NCBI GenBank assembly: GCA_964397205.1
Contig: CAYNIT010000002.1
Coordinates: forward strand, 1-58,852
Length of the DNA: 58,852 bases
From: Phaeodactylibacter sp964397205
Lineage (GTDB): Bacteria > Bacteroidota > Bacteroidia > Chitinophagales > Saprospiraceae
Direction: 5' to 3'
Shown here: positions 27,194-36,200 of the stretch, piece by piece
How positions within the stretch are numbered: position 1 is the first letter of the stretch
How the letters are laid out: each line of letters starts with the position of its first letter
Program-made: the position numbers and the translations under genes
The notes under the pieces: generated by a model
The model's input: only the letters and a program-made list of their open reading frames with translations
Told to the model about the DNA's origin: nothing
Database searches by the model: none

Positions 27194-27777
27194 CGGGCAG
27201 TGCCGGGTTAGGATGTTCTACCGAATGCATAGCCGCGCCCTCCGGTTGGTTCCGGCCCGGCCTCGGCACACGCGCCGGGAGTGCTGATAAGCAGGCAGTT
27301 GCTAGCGCATGGCAGAATCGTCATTCGAAAAACATCACGGGATTACAATTCAATTCTACGTTCGCGTACGGATAGGGCAGGACATCAGTAAGGCCTATCG
27401 CTTACTGCTTCCTCTACCGCACGGCTTGGAAGGATATGTTTCACGGGTAAGATGAGGGGGCATTCAATACAAATTGAACAATTGACAAGGGGGGCATTTG
27501 CAGGTCAAATATAGAAAAGAAAAATAACTATTTTCCATTTGCACACAAAAAATCCCCTCTCTTTCTCATCTGATACCAGATTGCTTTGCTACATGTGTGG
27601 CAATCAAAGGGTTCGGTATTATACTATTGCGTAATGGCTGGCTATCCGACAACAATCGGCAGCCCAGTCCATGGCAGCATACATCCTGCTGGGGCTTCAT
27701 TTTTGACTTGCTTGATTGGCGCATTCCAAGGGTAAGACACGCCGGCCGGCGCATCCGCTGCCTGCAGAAGCTTTGGT
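27194..27777. other. Intergenic region (584 bases)
   Basis: No credible gene; short ORFs here lack recognisable protein character. It holds a possible -7 box on the minus strand at 27506-27513 and a perfect 12-base palindrome CGCCGGCCGGCG at 27740-27751, near the 3' end of the proline dehydrogenase gene. Nothing else is recognised. Confidence 0.5.
27506..27513 (-). promoter_or_regulatory. Possible -7 box for the 2099-residue gene
   Basis: Reads TATATTTG on the minus strand, an exact -7 match, but about 310 bases before the start codon and without a -33 box at normal spacing. If used, the mRNA leader would be long. Confidence 0.25.
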
Positions 27778-29031
27778 TCACAGCATACCGCGGCGCTTCA
27801 TCTCCCGCTGCACCAGTTGGTATTCCCGGCTCATATCACCGGTAACGGAAGAGTTTTCCTCAGCTCGGCGGATCAGATAGGGGACTACTTCCCGTACGGG
27901 CCCGTAAGGCAGGTACTTGGCAGCATTGAAGCCTTCTTTGGACAAATTGAAGGTGATGTTGTCGCTCATGCCATACAGCTGACAAAAGTTGAGGTGGGGG
28001 TGGTCTCGCGGGATGCCCCTCTGGCTGATCAGCTCGGCTTGCAGCAGGTTGCTGGCAGCGTTGTGGCAGGCATTGCAGGAGGCAATTTGTTCGTAATTGT
28101 CGACACAGAAGCGCAGGGCGGTGTTGTAGGCATCATCGGTAGCTTCTTTGTTGGGGTGGATGGGGGAGGGGTAGCCGAATCGTTCGGCGCGTTCCCGCTC
28201 TTTTTCCATATACGCGCCCCGTACCAGTTTAGCGCCGAGGATGTACCCGCCCCGTTTGGCTTGATTGTAAGAAGTGATTAAGAACTGCAGCCGGTCGGTA
28301 CGGTACATTTGGAAGGTGTTGTAAACTACAGCGCGCTCGCGGTTGTAGCGGCGCATCATCATATTCACGAAGTGGTCGATCGGGTCCTGTATCCAGCTTT
28401 CTTCTGCATCAAAGTAGACGCTAACCCCTTTTTGGCAGGCGATGTGGCAGATGGCATCGACGCGTTTGAGCACATTTTTGTACTCAGCACGGGTTGCTTT
28501 AGTGAAGGCTTCTCCCTTTTGAATACTTTCCAGCAGGCCAAAACGCGCCATACCGCTCACCTTAGTGCTCACCACCGGTACGCTTTCGCGCCGGGCTGCA
28601 AATTCAATGGCACGGATGATTTCGTTCATCGTATTGTTGAAATCCTCTTCGGTCTCTTTGCCTTCCACGCCGTAATCCAGCATAGTGTAGGTGCCTTGAT
28701 CCGCCAACGCTTGTATGGTGGGCACAGAGTTGAGCAAAGTGGTGCCTCCGCAGAATTGCTCGTATATGGTGCTTTTCACAATGCTTTCCACGAAGGGCAG
28801 GTGCATTTTTATGGCAGCCAGGCCTACTTTCGACCCAATCCCTACCAGCCAATGCTGGTTCATGAGTCCGAATAGCCAGGCAGATTTCTTCAAGGCCTCA
28901 TTGGACTTCATGGCAAAAGCCGTTTTGGTATCGTCGAAATCCACGATTCGTCCGCTCTCTCGGTTCATGACTTCCTCTACCACTTTCCTGATCTTTGTAA
29001 TGTCCCTTACGGGCTTTGCTGCTTTCTTCAT
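27778..29031 (-). CDS. Proline dehydrogenase
   Basis: 417 residues from the ATG at 29031 (MKKAAKPVRDITKIRK); an ORF extension to 29109 has no protein character. It oxidises L-proline to pyrroline-5-carboxylate with FAD, feeding electrons to the respiratory chain. Family landmarks of the PRODH barrel: VPVVSTKVSGMARFGLLE, SVYFDAEESWIQDPID, the strongly conserved LGAKLVRGAYMEKERERA, and the final YGMSDNITFNL and YLPYGPVREVVPYLIRRAEEN. The length is that of the stand-alone (not PutA-fused) enzyme of Bacteroidota. No P5C dehydrogenase is next to it. Confidence 0.95.
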   Translation of the reverse strand: MKKAAKPVRDITKIRKVVEEVMNRESGRIVDFDDTKTAFAMKSNEALKKSAWLFGLMNQHWLVGIGSKVGLAAIKMHLPFVESIVKSTIYEQFCGGTTLLNSVPTIQALADQGTYTMLDYGVEGKETEEDFNNTMNEIIRAIEFAARRESVPVVSTKVSGMARFGLLESIQKGEAFTKATRAEYKNVLKRVDAICHIACQKGVSVYFDAEESWIQDPIDHFVNMMMRRYNRERAVVYNTFQMYRTDRLQFLITSYNQAKRGGYILGAKLVRGAYMEKERERAERFGYPSPIHPNKEATDDAYNTALRFCVDNYEQIASCNACHNAASNLLQAELISQRGIPRDHPHLNFCQLYGMSDNITFNLSKEGFNAAKYLPYGPVREVVPYLIRRAEENSSVTGDMSREYQLVQREMKRRGML

Positions 29032-29130
29032 GTTTGTATCTGGTAAGTGAAATGGTCTAGTGCTACAAAATAAGTTTTTTTTGAGACAATACAGCTCTGC
29101 GGGCAGCAAAAATATAGGTACGGGCTGTTT

Positions 29131-29889
29131 TTAGCGGTTCCAGATCTGCCAGGCTTTCTCGGCCTGGCCAATGAGCATTTCTGCGCCATTCTTGACTTTG
29201 GCGCCTTGATCCGCCCCGCGCTGCATGAACAGGGTGCGTTCCGGATTGTAAACCAGGTCGTACAGGTAGTGCTGCTCCCCCAGTTGTTCGTAGGGTATAG
29301 GCGGGCATTGGTTTTTATAAGGGGGCATGCCGAGAGGAGTAGTGTTTACGATCAATTGATAAGCCCTCAGGTCGAGCAGTTCGTAGCCCCACTGCCCGCT
29401 CTGCGGCCGCCTAGAAACCAGGCGAAACGGGATTTGCAGCTGCTGCAGTGCGTAGGATACCGCCTTGGCCGCCCCACCGGTGCCTAGTATTACAGCTTTC
29501 AGCCCATCCGTTGTCCCTTTATTCGCTAACAACCAAGCGTGGAGGGAGTTTTGAAAACCGTATACATCTGTGTTATAGCCGCTTAGCAGGCCATCATCAA
29601 TCCGTATGGTATTGACAGCGCCAATCTCTGCGGCACCGTCCTCCAATTGGTCGAGGTAGGGCAGCACCGCTTGTTTGTAAGGAATGGTGACGTTGAGCCC
29701 CTGTAGGTTGGGGTAGCGCTGCAGGAGTTGCGGCAGTTGGCCCGCGCTTGCGATCGGGAAGAGCTCGTAGTAGGCATCGGTGATGCGCTCCCGCTGGAAT
29801 TTTTCGGCAAAGTACTTTTTGGAAAAGGAGTGGGATAGCGGGAAGCCGATGAGGCCGAATAAGCGTTCTGCCTGAGCTGCTTTGTCCAT
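29131..29889 (-). CDS. aroE: Shikimate dehydrogenase
   Basis: 252 residues, cytoplasmic. It reduces 3-dehydroshikimate to shikimate with NADPH in aromatic amino acid synthesis. Signatures: FPLSHSFSKKYF (shikimate-binding Ser pair), LNVTIPYKQAV (catalytic Lys), EIGAVNTI, GYNTDVYGF (catalytic Asp) and the nucleotide loop LGTGGAAKAV. The NADP-side SRR (VSRRPQ) is consistent with NADPH. The start ATG overlaps the stop codon of the DUF368 gene by one base (TAATG), so the two are translationally coupled. Confidence 0.95.
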   Translation of the reverse strand: MDKAAQAERLFGLIGFPLSHSFSKKYFAEKFQRERITDAYYELFPIASAGQLPQLLQRYPNLQGLNVTIPYKQAVLPYLDQLEDGAAEIGAVNTIRIDDGLLSGYNTDVYGFQNSLHAWLLANKGTTDGLKAVILGTGGAAKAVSYALQQLQIPFRLVSRRPQSGQWGYELLDLRAYQLIVNTTPLGMPPYKNQCPPIPYEQLGEQHYLYDLVYNPERTLFMQRGADQGAKVKNGAEMLIGQAEKAWQIWNR

Positions 29890-30866
29890 TAAAACCCTCT
29901 TTGGTCCAAACGATCAAGTAAAAATACGATGCCCAGCCCGGCCAACATGCAGAGCAGTGCCCCCGCCAGTTGGGGAGGGCCCACCTCTTCGGCAAATTGC
30001 ATAGGCATGAGGTTGACCTCCTTGATGACTTTGTCGACAGCCATACCGTGTTGCAGTTCTACCAGTTGCCCTTCCTCCGTCAGCCCGAGCACCGGCTTGC
30101 GCCACGGCCAGATTTTATTCAGGGAACCCAGCATAAAGCCAGTCAATACCGCCAGGGTGAGATTGTGGTAGTGCCGGAAAGTCCAGGTAAGCACCCGGGA
30201 GAAGGTAGCCAGGCCGATAAGGCAGCCCAGGGCGAATACGCCCAGCACGGCTAGGCTTTCGGTGGACAGGGTTTTCAGCGCCGTTTTAATGGTGGGGATG
30301 ATGATGGTGTACATACCCATGAGCAGCAGGATGAAGCTGCCGGAAATGCCGGGCAGTATCAATGCTGATATGGCGATCATCCCGGAGAAGAATACCATGC
30401 CGAGCTGGGTGCCGCCCTGCGCCGGGCTCGCTATGGTTATAATGTAAGCGGCGATGGTGCCGATGACCAGCCCGGCGACTTCGCCGGCCCGCCAGCGCGC
30501 GACCTGCTTGCCGATGTATACCGCCGAGGCAACGATGAGCCCAAAGAAAAAAGCCCAGAGCAGTATAGGGTAGTTTTCTAAAAGGTGGGTAATGCCGAAA
30601 ACGCCAACCACAACGCCCCCCGCCATCCCGAGGACCAAGCAACTCAGAAAGGCGCCGTTGGCGCGCTGCCAGGCAGCTGCCAGGCCGTTCTGCCCCAAAC
30701 TGCGCCAAACCTCCGGGCCCAATACGTTTTTAATAGTCTCCAGCAAGCGTTCGTAAATGCCGGTAATGAATGCGATGGTGCCGCCTGAAACACCGGGCAC
30801 GACTTCCGCCATACCCATCGCCATCCCCTTAAAAATCAGAGCCAAGTTTGAGCTGCTTTTTTTCAT
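29889..30866 (-). CDS. DUF368 membrane protein, PopT-like polyprenyl-phosphate transporter
   Basis: 325 residues with about eight to nine hydrophobic segments. The opening MAMGMAEVVPGVSGGTIAFITG and the later internal-repeat counterpart LPGISGSFILLLMGMY are the conserved paired motifs of DUF368. Members of this family have been implicated in flipping undecaprenyl phosphate back across the inner membrane (PopT). Here that is assigned by family only. Its stop overlaps the aroE start, an arrangement that couples lipid-carrier recycling to a shikimate gene, probably without functional meaning. Confidence 0.88.
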   Translation of the reverse strand: MKKSSSNLALIFKGMAMGMAEVVPGVSGGTIAFITGIYERLLETIKNVLGPEVWRSLGQNGLAAAWQRANGAFLSCLVLGMAGGVVVGVFGITHLLENYPILLWAFFFGLIVASAVYIGKQVARWRAGEVAGLVIGTIAAYIITIASPAQGGTQLGMVFFSGMIAISALILPGISGSFILLLMGMYTIIIPTIKTALKTLSTESLAVLGVFALGCLIGLATFSRVLTWTFRHYHNLTLAVLTGFMLGSLNKIWPWRKPVLGLTEEGQLVELQHGMAVDKVIKEVNLMPMQFAEEVGPPQLAGALLCMLAGLGIVFLLDRLDQRGF

Positions 30867-30978
30867 GCCGTAAAACTAAATATTTCTGCTCAAGCCTGCA
30901 TCGGTCAAATGGAAATTTTGAGGCCCAGCGGTTGGGCAAAGGCGGGTGGCGAGCGTCCGGCAAGCTTTCCCAAAGCTC

Positions 30979-33270
30979 CTAAAAGGGGTACCCCAAAGCC
31001 AAATTGTACACCAAATTCTCCTCCCGCCACCCAGCGGAGCCAAAGCGGAGCTCGTCGAATACCCAGCGCTCCCCGGCTGCCCGGTAAGGTTTGCGGATGG
31101 GAAAAGCCAAGTCGAGGCGCAGCACAAAATAGGTGACATCCAGCCTGAGCCCAAAACCCGTGCCTACGGCGATTTGGCGGTAGAAATCATCGAAGGAAAA
31201 GACGGCCTCTGTTGCCTGCTCAATGTCCTTTTGTTTGGTCAGCCAGATGTTGCCAGCATCCGCAAACAGTGCGCCCCTGAGGTAGCTGAAGAGCGGGAAG
31301 CGGTATTCCAGGTTGGCCTCCAGCTTGATGTCGCCGGTCTGATCCTGAAAGGTTTCAGCATTCAATGCTTCCACGGCGCTGGCGCCTGGCCCCAGGGCGC
31401 GGATTTGCCAGGCGCGGATGCTGTTGCTGCCGCCAACGAAAAATTGCCGGACGTAGGGGATGGCGTTGGAATTGCCGTAGGGCAGCGCCAGGCCGATGTT
31501 CAGGCGGCTGGCCCATTCGCTTCTGCCTTGGTAGAGGTGGTACTGCAAACCAGCATCGACGCGGGCAAACTGAGCGAAGGGCAACCCCAGCAGCTCGTAG
31601 GCCTGATCGCTGGAAGCTCCGATCAACTCGTAGGCGCCGTAGGCTACATTGCCGGCGGCCTCGAGGGCGATCCGGGCAGACAAGTAATTTTGCCGCTTTT
31701 CCGGCTCCTGCTCGCTGTAGTCAAACTGAAAGCCCATACTGGCGATGAAGTAATCGTTGAAGCTTTCCCGCAGCCGGGGGTTGTCCTGCAGCCGCTGCTC
31801 GAAGGCCTCCGAGCTGTTCAGCAGGTTGACCCGGTTGAGCTGAATAGGGTTCCACTGGTAACGCTGCAGCCGCCCGGGCTGCCATTCGTAGCCATAAGTG
31901 GCTTTTACGGAAGTGAGGGAAAAGAAGTTGGTGCGCCGTTGAAAGTCTCCCCGAAGGCTGGCATTGGTGCGCGCCTGCCAGGCCTTGCTGGAGCGGAATA
32001 AATTGAACGGCACCACAAAATCCGGAAAGCTCAACGCTCCCCGCAGGGATAAATTAAGGCTGTTGATGAAGTCGACTTCCCGGCCGAGCTGCGTGGCGGC
32101 ATCCGCAGAGAAGCCGAGCTTGAGCCGTTCTGACCCTCCGAATATGTTGCGGTGGGTGTAGTTGAGCTGCAGCCCCAAATTCAGGGAACTGCTAGCGGTG
32201 CTGAGGGTGCTCGTGCCTATTTCTGCGGAAAAGTCTTGGGGCAGGCCGGGGGTCAAATAAAAATAGCGGTCGAGGAAAAGGCTGTCCCCTCGTTCCTGCA
32301 GCTGGTATTTCAAATCGACAAATTTGTAGGCCCCCAACCCCAGCAATCGGTTGACAGAGCGCTGTTGCCTCGACAGGGCAAACAAATCGCCGTAGCCTTG
32401 CAGTACGGCGCGGCGCAGCGTTCCGGGATCCACAAACTTTCGGGGCTGCACGAAGCGGAAATCGCCGTCTTGGATGGTATCCGCAGCGCCCCGGCGGTTA
32501 TCTTCCTCCAGGAAATGAACGGGGTAGAGGGTCGTGCGGCCAATGTAGTGCGGCTGGTAGGGGTTCCCCCTCGGCTGCTCCGCCAAGCGCAGATAGGCTT
32601 CCACCTGATGCTGGCCGCTGGCGGTATCGAGGAAGTAGTAGAACTGATCGGCGCTGAGCCCGTAGAAGCCCTGTTCTCGGCCTGCTTGGGCCAGCCGGTT
32701 GCGTTCTGCCTTAAGCAGCTCGGTCTGGCAGGCTTCCCCGATCCGCAGAAAACTGCCGGCGCGCTGCTCTTGGAGAAAGCGCCCGATGCGATTGGTATCA
32801 GAGGGCCAGTCTACCGAGCGGAGTTCGTAGCGGGGGCCGGCTTCTACCTGATAGAGGAGGCTGGCCCGCTTGCGGGGCTTGAGCAGGGTATCAAAGGCTA
32901 CAGAAGATTGCAGGTAGCCCTGGCCGATGAGGTATTTTTCCATCGACAAGCGGCTGGCTTCCGCCTTTGGGTATTGGAAAACGGCGGGGGGCTCCCCCAA
33001 TTTGTCTCGGATCCATTTCCCCAGCCCTTTATCTTTCTCTGCGTACTGCGCGTAGATGCCAAGGCGGACGAGCATGCCAAGGAACCGGCTGTTGGGGGCC
33101 TGCCGCAATTGCTGCATTAAGGCCCTTTTGGACACTTTGGGGGGCTGCCCGCGGTACTCGATTTCAGCTCCGCTGTACAGGCGCTCCTCTTCCTGCAGTA
33201 CTTTGGTGGGTTGGCAGGAAAGCAGGGACAAGCTCAGCAGCGGGATGAACAGCCAGTGGTTAGTCTTCAT
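30979..33270 (-). CDS. tamL: TamA-like outer-membrane lipoprotein (Omp85/BamA family)
   Basis: 763 residues. The N-terminus MKTNHWLFIPLLSLSLLSC has a lipobox with Cys 19, as in the lipidated TamA variant (TamL) of Bacteroidota. POTRA-like domains at about 30-370 include VEAGPRYELRSVDWPSD, FYYFLDTASGQHQVEAYL and VNRLLGLGAYKFVDLKYQL. The C-terminal beta-barrel has the Omp85 hallmarks: FFVGGSNSIRAW (the VRGF/Y-like lid-loop motif) and the repeated strands of the last 150 residues ending in LALGYPF with a terminal Phe. It should work with TamB, encoded immediately upstream and overlapping by 11 bases, to insert or move outer-membrane components. Confidence 0.92.
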   Translation of the reverse strand: MKTNHWLFIPLLSLSLLSCQPTKVLQEEERLYSGAEIEYRGQPPKVSKRALMQQLRQAPNSRFLGMLVRLGIYAQYAEKDKGLGKWIRDKLGEPPAVFQYPKAEASRLSMEKYLIGQGYLQSSVAFDTLLKPRKRASLLYQVEAGPRYELRSVDWPSDTNRIGRFLQEQRAGSFLRIGEACQTELLKAERNRLAQAGREQGFYGLSADQFYYFLDTASGQHQVEAYLRLAEQPRGNPYQPHYIGRTTLYPVHFLEEDNRRGAADTIQDGDFRFVQPRKFVDPGTLRRAVLQGYGDLFALSRQQRSVNRLLGLGAYKFVDLKYQLQERGDSLFLDRYFYLTPGLPQDFSAEIGTSTLSTASSSLNLGLQLNYTHRNIFGGSERLKLGFSADAATQLGREVDFINSLNLSLRGALSFPDFVVPFNLFRSSKAWQARTNASLRGDFQRRTNFFSLTSVKATYGYEWQPGRLQRYQWNPIQLNRVNLLNSSEAFEQRLQDNPRLRESFNDYFIASMGFQFDYSEQEPEKRQNYLSARIALEAAGNVAYGAYELIGASSDQAYELLGLPFAQFARVDAGLQYHLYQGRSEWASRLNIGLALPYGNSNAIPYVRQFFVGGSNSIRAWQIRALGPGASAVEALNAETFQDQTGDIKLEANLEYRFPLFSYLRGALFADAGNIWLTKQKDIEQATEAVFSFDDFYRQIAVGTGFGLRLDVTYFVLRLDLAFPIRKPYRAAGERWVFDELRFGSAGWREENLVYNLALGYPF

Positions 33271-36200
33271 GCTCCGTCGGAGTTTGGGTGGAATCGGGCC
33301 GGATGTTGCCGAAGGATTTTTTGTAAATCAAGCTGGCGCCGGTGCGTACCCCCTCTGTAAACACATCGTAGTCGGGCCGGCGGAAAACCCGCAGGCGGTA
33401 GCGCCCGTCTTCCGTCAGTTGGTATTCCAGCAGGAAATCGCCGGCGATAGCAGTCGTGGTATTGTCAGTGCTCCGCTCATCGCTGAGCCCGAGCTGGCCG
33501 CCCACTTGCACAGCCAGCCGTTCGTTGAAGAGTTGTTTGGACAATCCAACCTGCACTTCGGTTACTGTTTCTTCGCTTTGGCCAGTAGTGTAGGAGTCCA
33601 GCCCTACATTGAGGTCGACGCCCTCCACGTACTGGCTGGCCAGCTGGTTGAGTTGCTGGCTCAGCAATCCACTGACGCTGGAAAGGGCGATGTTTTCCCC
33701 GGTGGTAGCCAGGTCGCCCCCGCCTGTACTCGTCAGGAAACTGTTGAACAGCAGCAGCCCGAATACCTGTTTGTTGAGCTCGGTTTGGTCTTCCGATAGC
33801 TGGCTGAACTTTTGGGTAACCGCCTCAGCTACGCTGCCGGCTACATTGGTTCCCTGCTCCAGTTCGAAGGAGATGTCGGGCTCCGAGAGCGTGCCCTGCA
33901 TGCGGAGCAGCACTTTGACCTCCTGCCGGCGCTTGGCGGCGCGCTGCTGGCTTTCGTCTAGATTGGCCTGGCGGCGGATGAGCTGGTAGACCGGGGCTTC
34001 GGTGGTGTATACGGCGGTAATGTCGAAGCGGGCATCGAGCGGGTCGCCAGGCAGGTAAATGCTGCTGCCCTCCTGTATGTTGAACGAGCGCTTGACCAGG
34101 CCTTCGTAGTTGAGGAAGTAGTTGCCGGAAGTTACGGTGATGTTGCCAGTGGTGGTCAGCCGCCCATCGGGCGACATTTCAACCAGCAGATTGGCGCGGC
34201 CGCTGGCGTTCAGCTTGTCGCCGGTAGCCGGGTCTACGATGGCGGTGATTTTTGCTTCCGGTTGCAGGTTCAGCCGCACAGACAGGTCGTAGCCGGTAGT
34301 GGTGGTTTGGTAAACGCGCTCTGCCTGTGCGGAGGTGTCGCGCCGGTATTCTGCAGGCGTGCCGTAGAGGATGAAATCCTCCTGCAAAATGGACTGCGCT
34401 TCGGTAAGGGGCAGGACAGTCAGCTGGGTGCCGGGCAGCGTGGTGGTCGTCACGTCAATGGCAGGAGATGCTATAGGGCCCTGTATGCTGGCATCGGCGC
34501 TCAGCAGCACTTTGCCATAGAACAATTCATTATCTCCCGCTTTTGTATCCAGTACCTGAAAAGAGGGCGCGGAGAAGCGAAGATCCAGTTGGACATCGCT
34601 GAATTGATGGTGGGTGATAACACCCTGCAGTTCTGCAGTTCTGCCCTCGCGGTCAATCAGGGGCACCTTGCCCAGCTCTACGCGCCCCTCTTCCAGCTGC
34701 AGGCTGTGCTGGGGCACCATAAATCGGGTTTGTAGATAATCTACGAAAGTGGAGGCGCTGTCCAGCCCGACTTGCCCCTGCACCCGTGGCCGGGCAGCCG
34801 TTCCGCTGATGGCCAAGTCGGCTTTGATGCGGCCCCGGCTATCTTGGGTGCTGCCAAAGGTGAAGAAATCGATGGGTGCCAGTTGCAAGCCGGCGCTGTT
34901 TAGCTGGAAATTCAGGGCGCCACTGTTCAGCTCGTAGTAACCGTTCAGGCGGAGGTCGTTCTGAAGGCCCTCGAGCTGGGAATTGATCTCCAGCCGTTGG
35001 CCGTCGGAGCTGGATGAAGCCTGCAGCTGCAAATCGCCCAGCTGCTTCTGGCCTAAGGATAAGCCGCGCAAAGCAAGGCCAAGCTCGTACAAAAGGGTAG
35101 TGTCGGGCTGTTGCAGGCGGGCTTCGCCCTGCAGCGTACCGCTGAGGTAATCCACATCCAGATTGGCGAGCCGAGCGATCTCTCCGAGCTGAAGTTTTTC
35201 CAACCCAATTTGCAAGGGAGCGAAACGCTGGCCGGCCGCGCGGTCTTCGCTCTGCAGGTAAAGCGCCTGCTGGCCATGGGCAATGCGTACTTGATCCGCC
35301 CGGACGATGTCCTTGCCTATTCGGATGCGATTGTTGGCGGGAACCTCCCATGCCTGGCCATTGAGGTAAACGGAAGGCAGGATTTGCAAGTTGTAGCCTT
35401 GCCCGGCGGCGCTGAGCAGAGCCTCTAACCGCAGTTTTTGCTCTATGCTGTCTCCCTGGGCTAGGATGCCAAACTGCAGGCTGTCCTTGAAAAGTTGAGC
35501 AGAGGTTTCAAACTTGGACACGATGAGACGCTCTTCAGTGCGCAATTGCTGCGCCTGCAATCGGCTCTCCAATGCCTGAGGTGTCCCGTCTACCAAAAGT
35601 TCTAAGCTATCGAGATAGAGCGGCGCGTAATTCAGGCTCGGCACCAGGCCTCGGATCTTCAATCGCCGGCCCTTGCCGTCAAACCGCCCCTTCACCCAGG
35701 CGGTATCCAACCCACTCAGCCCGGGCAGGAAGCATTGAGTCAAGCGGGTGGGGTGGGAAAGCTGCAGCTGAAAATCGAAAGTTTGTTCTGCCAAAGCGAG
35801 GTTATCCTGTGTCGTCGTACTGCTGTCTGGCTCGGCCCAGCGCTTGACAGGGAAGAAGGTGTCGACAAAATTGAGCAAGGCGGAATGGAGGTGGCTCAAC
35901 TGGTAGCTGCCGGCTACGCTGGCTTGCGCGATATCCGAGCGTAAAACGAGCGATCTGTTTGCTCCATCCTGTTTGCTGGCGTTTAGCGAGACGCTGTCGG
36001 TCTGGTAGCTTCCCGTTTGGCTGCCCAAGCTCAGGTCTTGCAGCAGCGCGAAGCCTTCTAGCTGGTCGAGTGTTCCGCCTCTTAGCTCAACTTCCAATTG
36101 GCCCTGCAGATGCAAGGGTTCCGGGTAAAGGTTCAAAGCCTGGAAGTTGGCCGTGTCCAGCTGGGCTTTAAATTGGAAATTCGGCAGACTGTCGTTGAGG

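Noticed and set aside
27566..27781. 71-residue minus-strand ORF after the proline dehydrogenase gene
   Set aside because: Overlaps the 3' end of the gene in another frame and has no recognisable features.
30946..33120. Long plus-strand ORFs (30946-32001, 32152-33120)
   Set aside because: Shadows of tamL on the opposite strand; no motif and no start signals.
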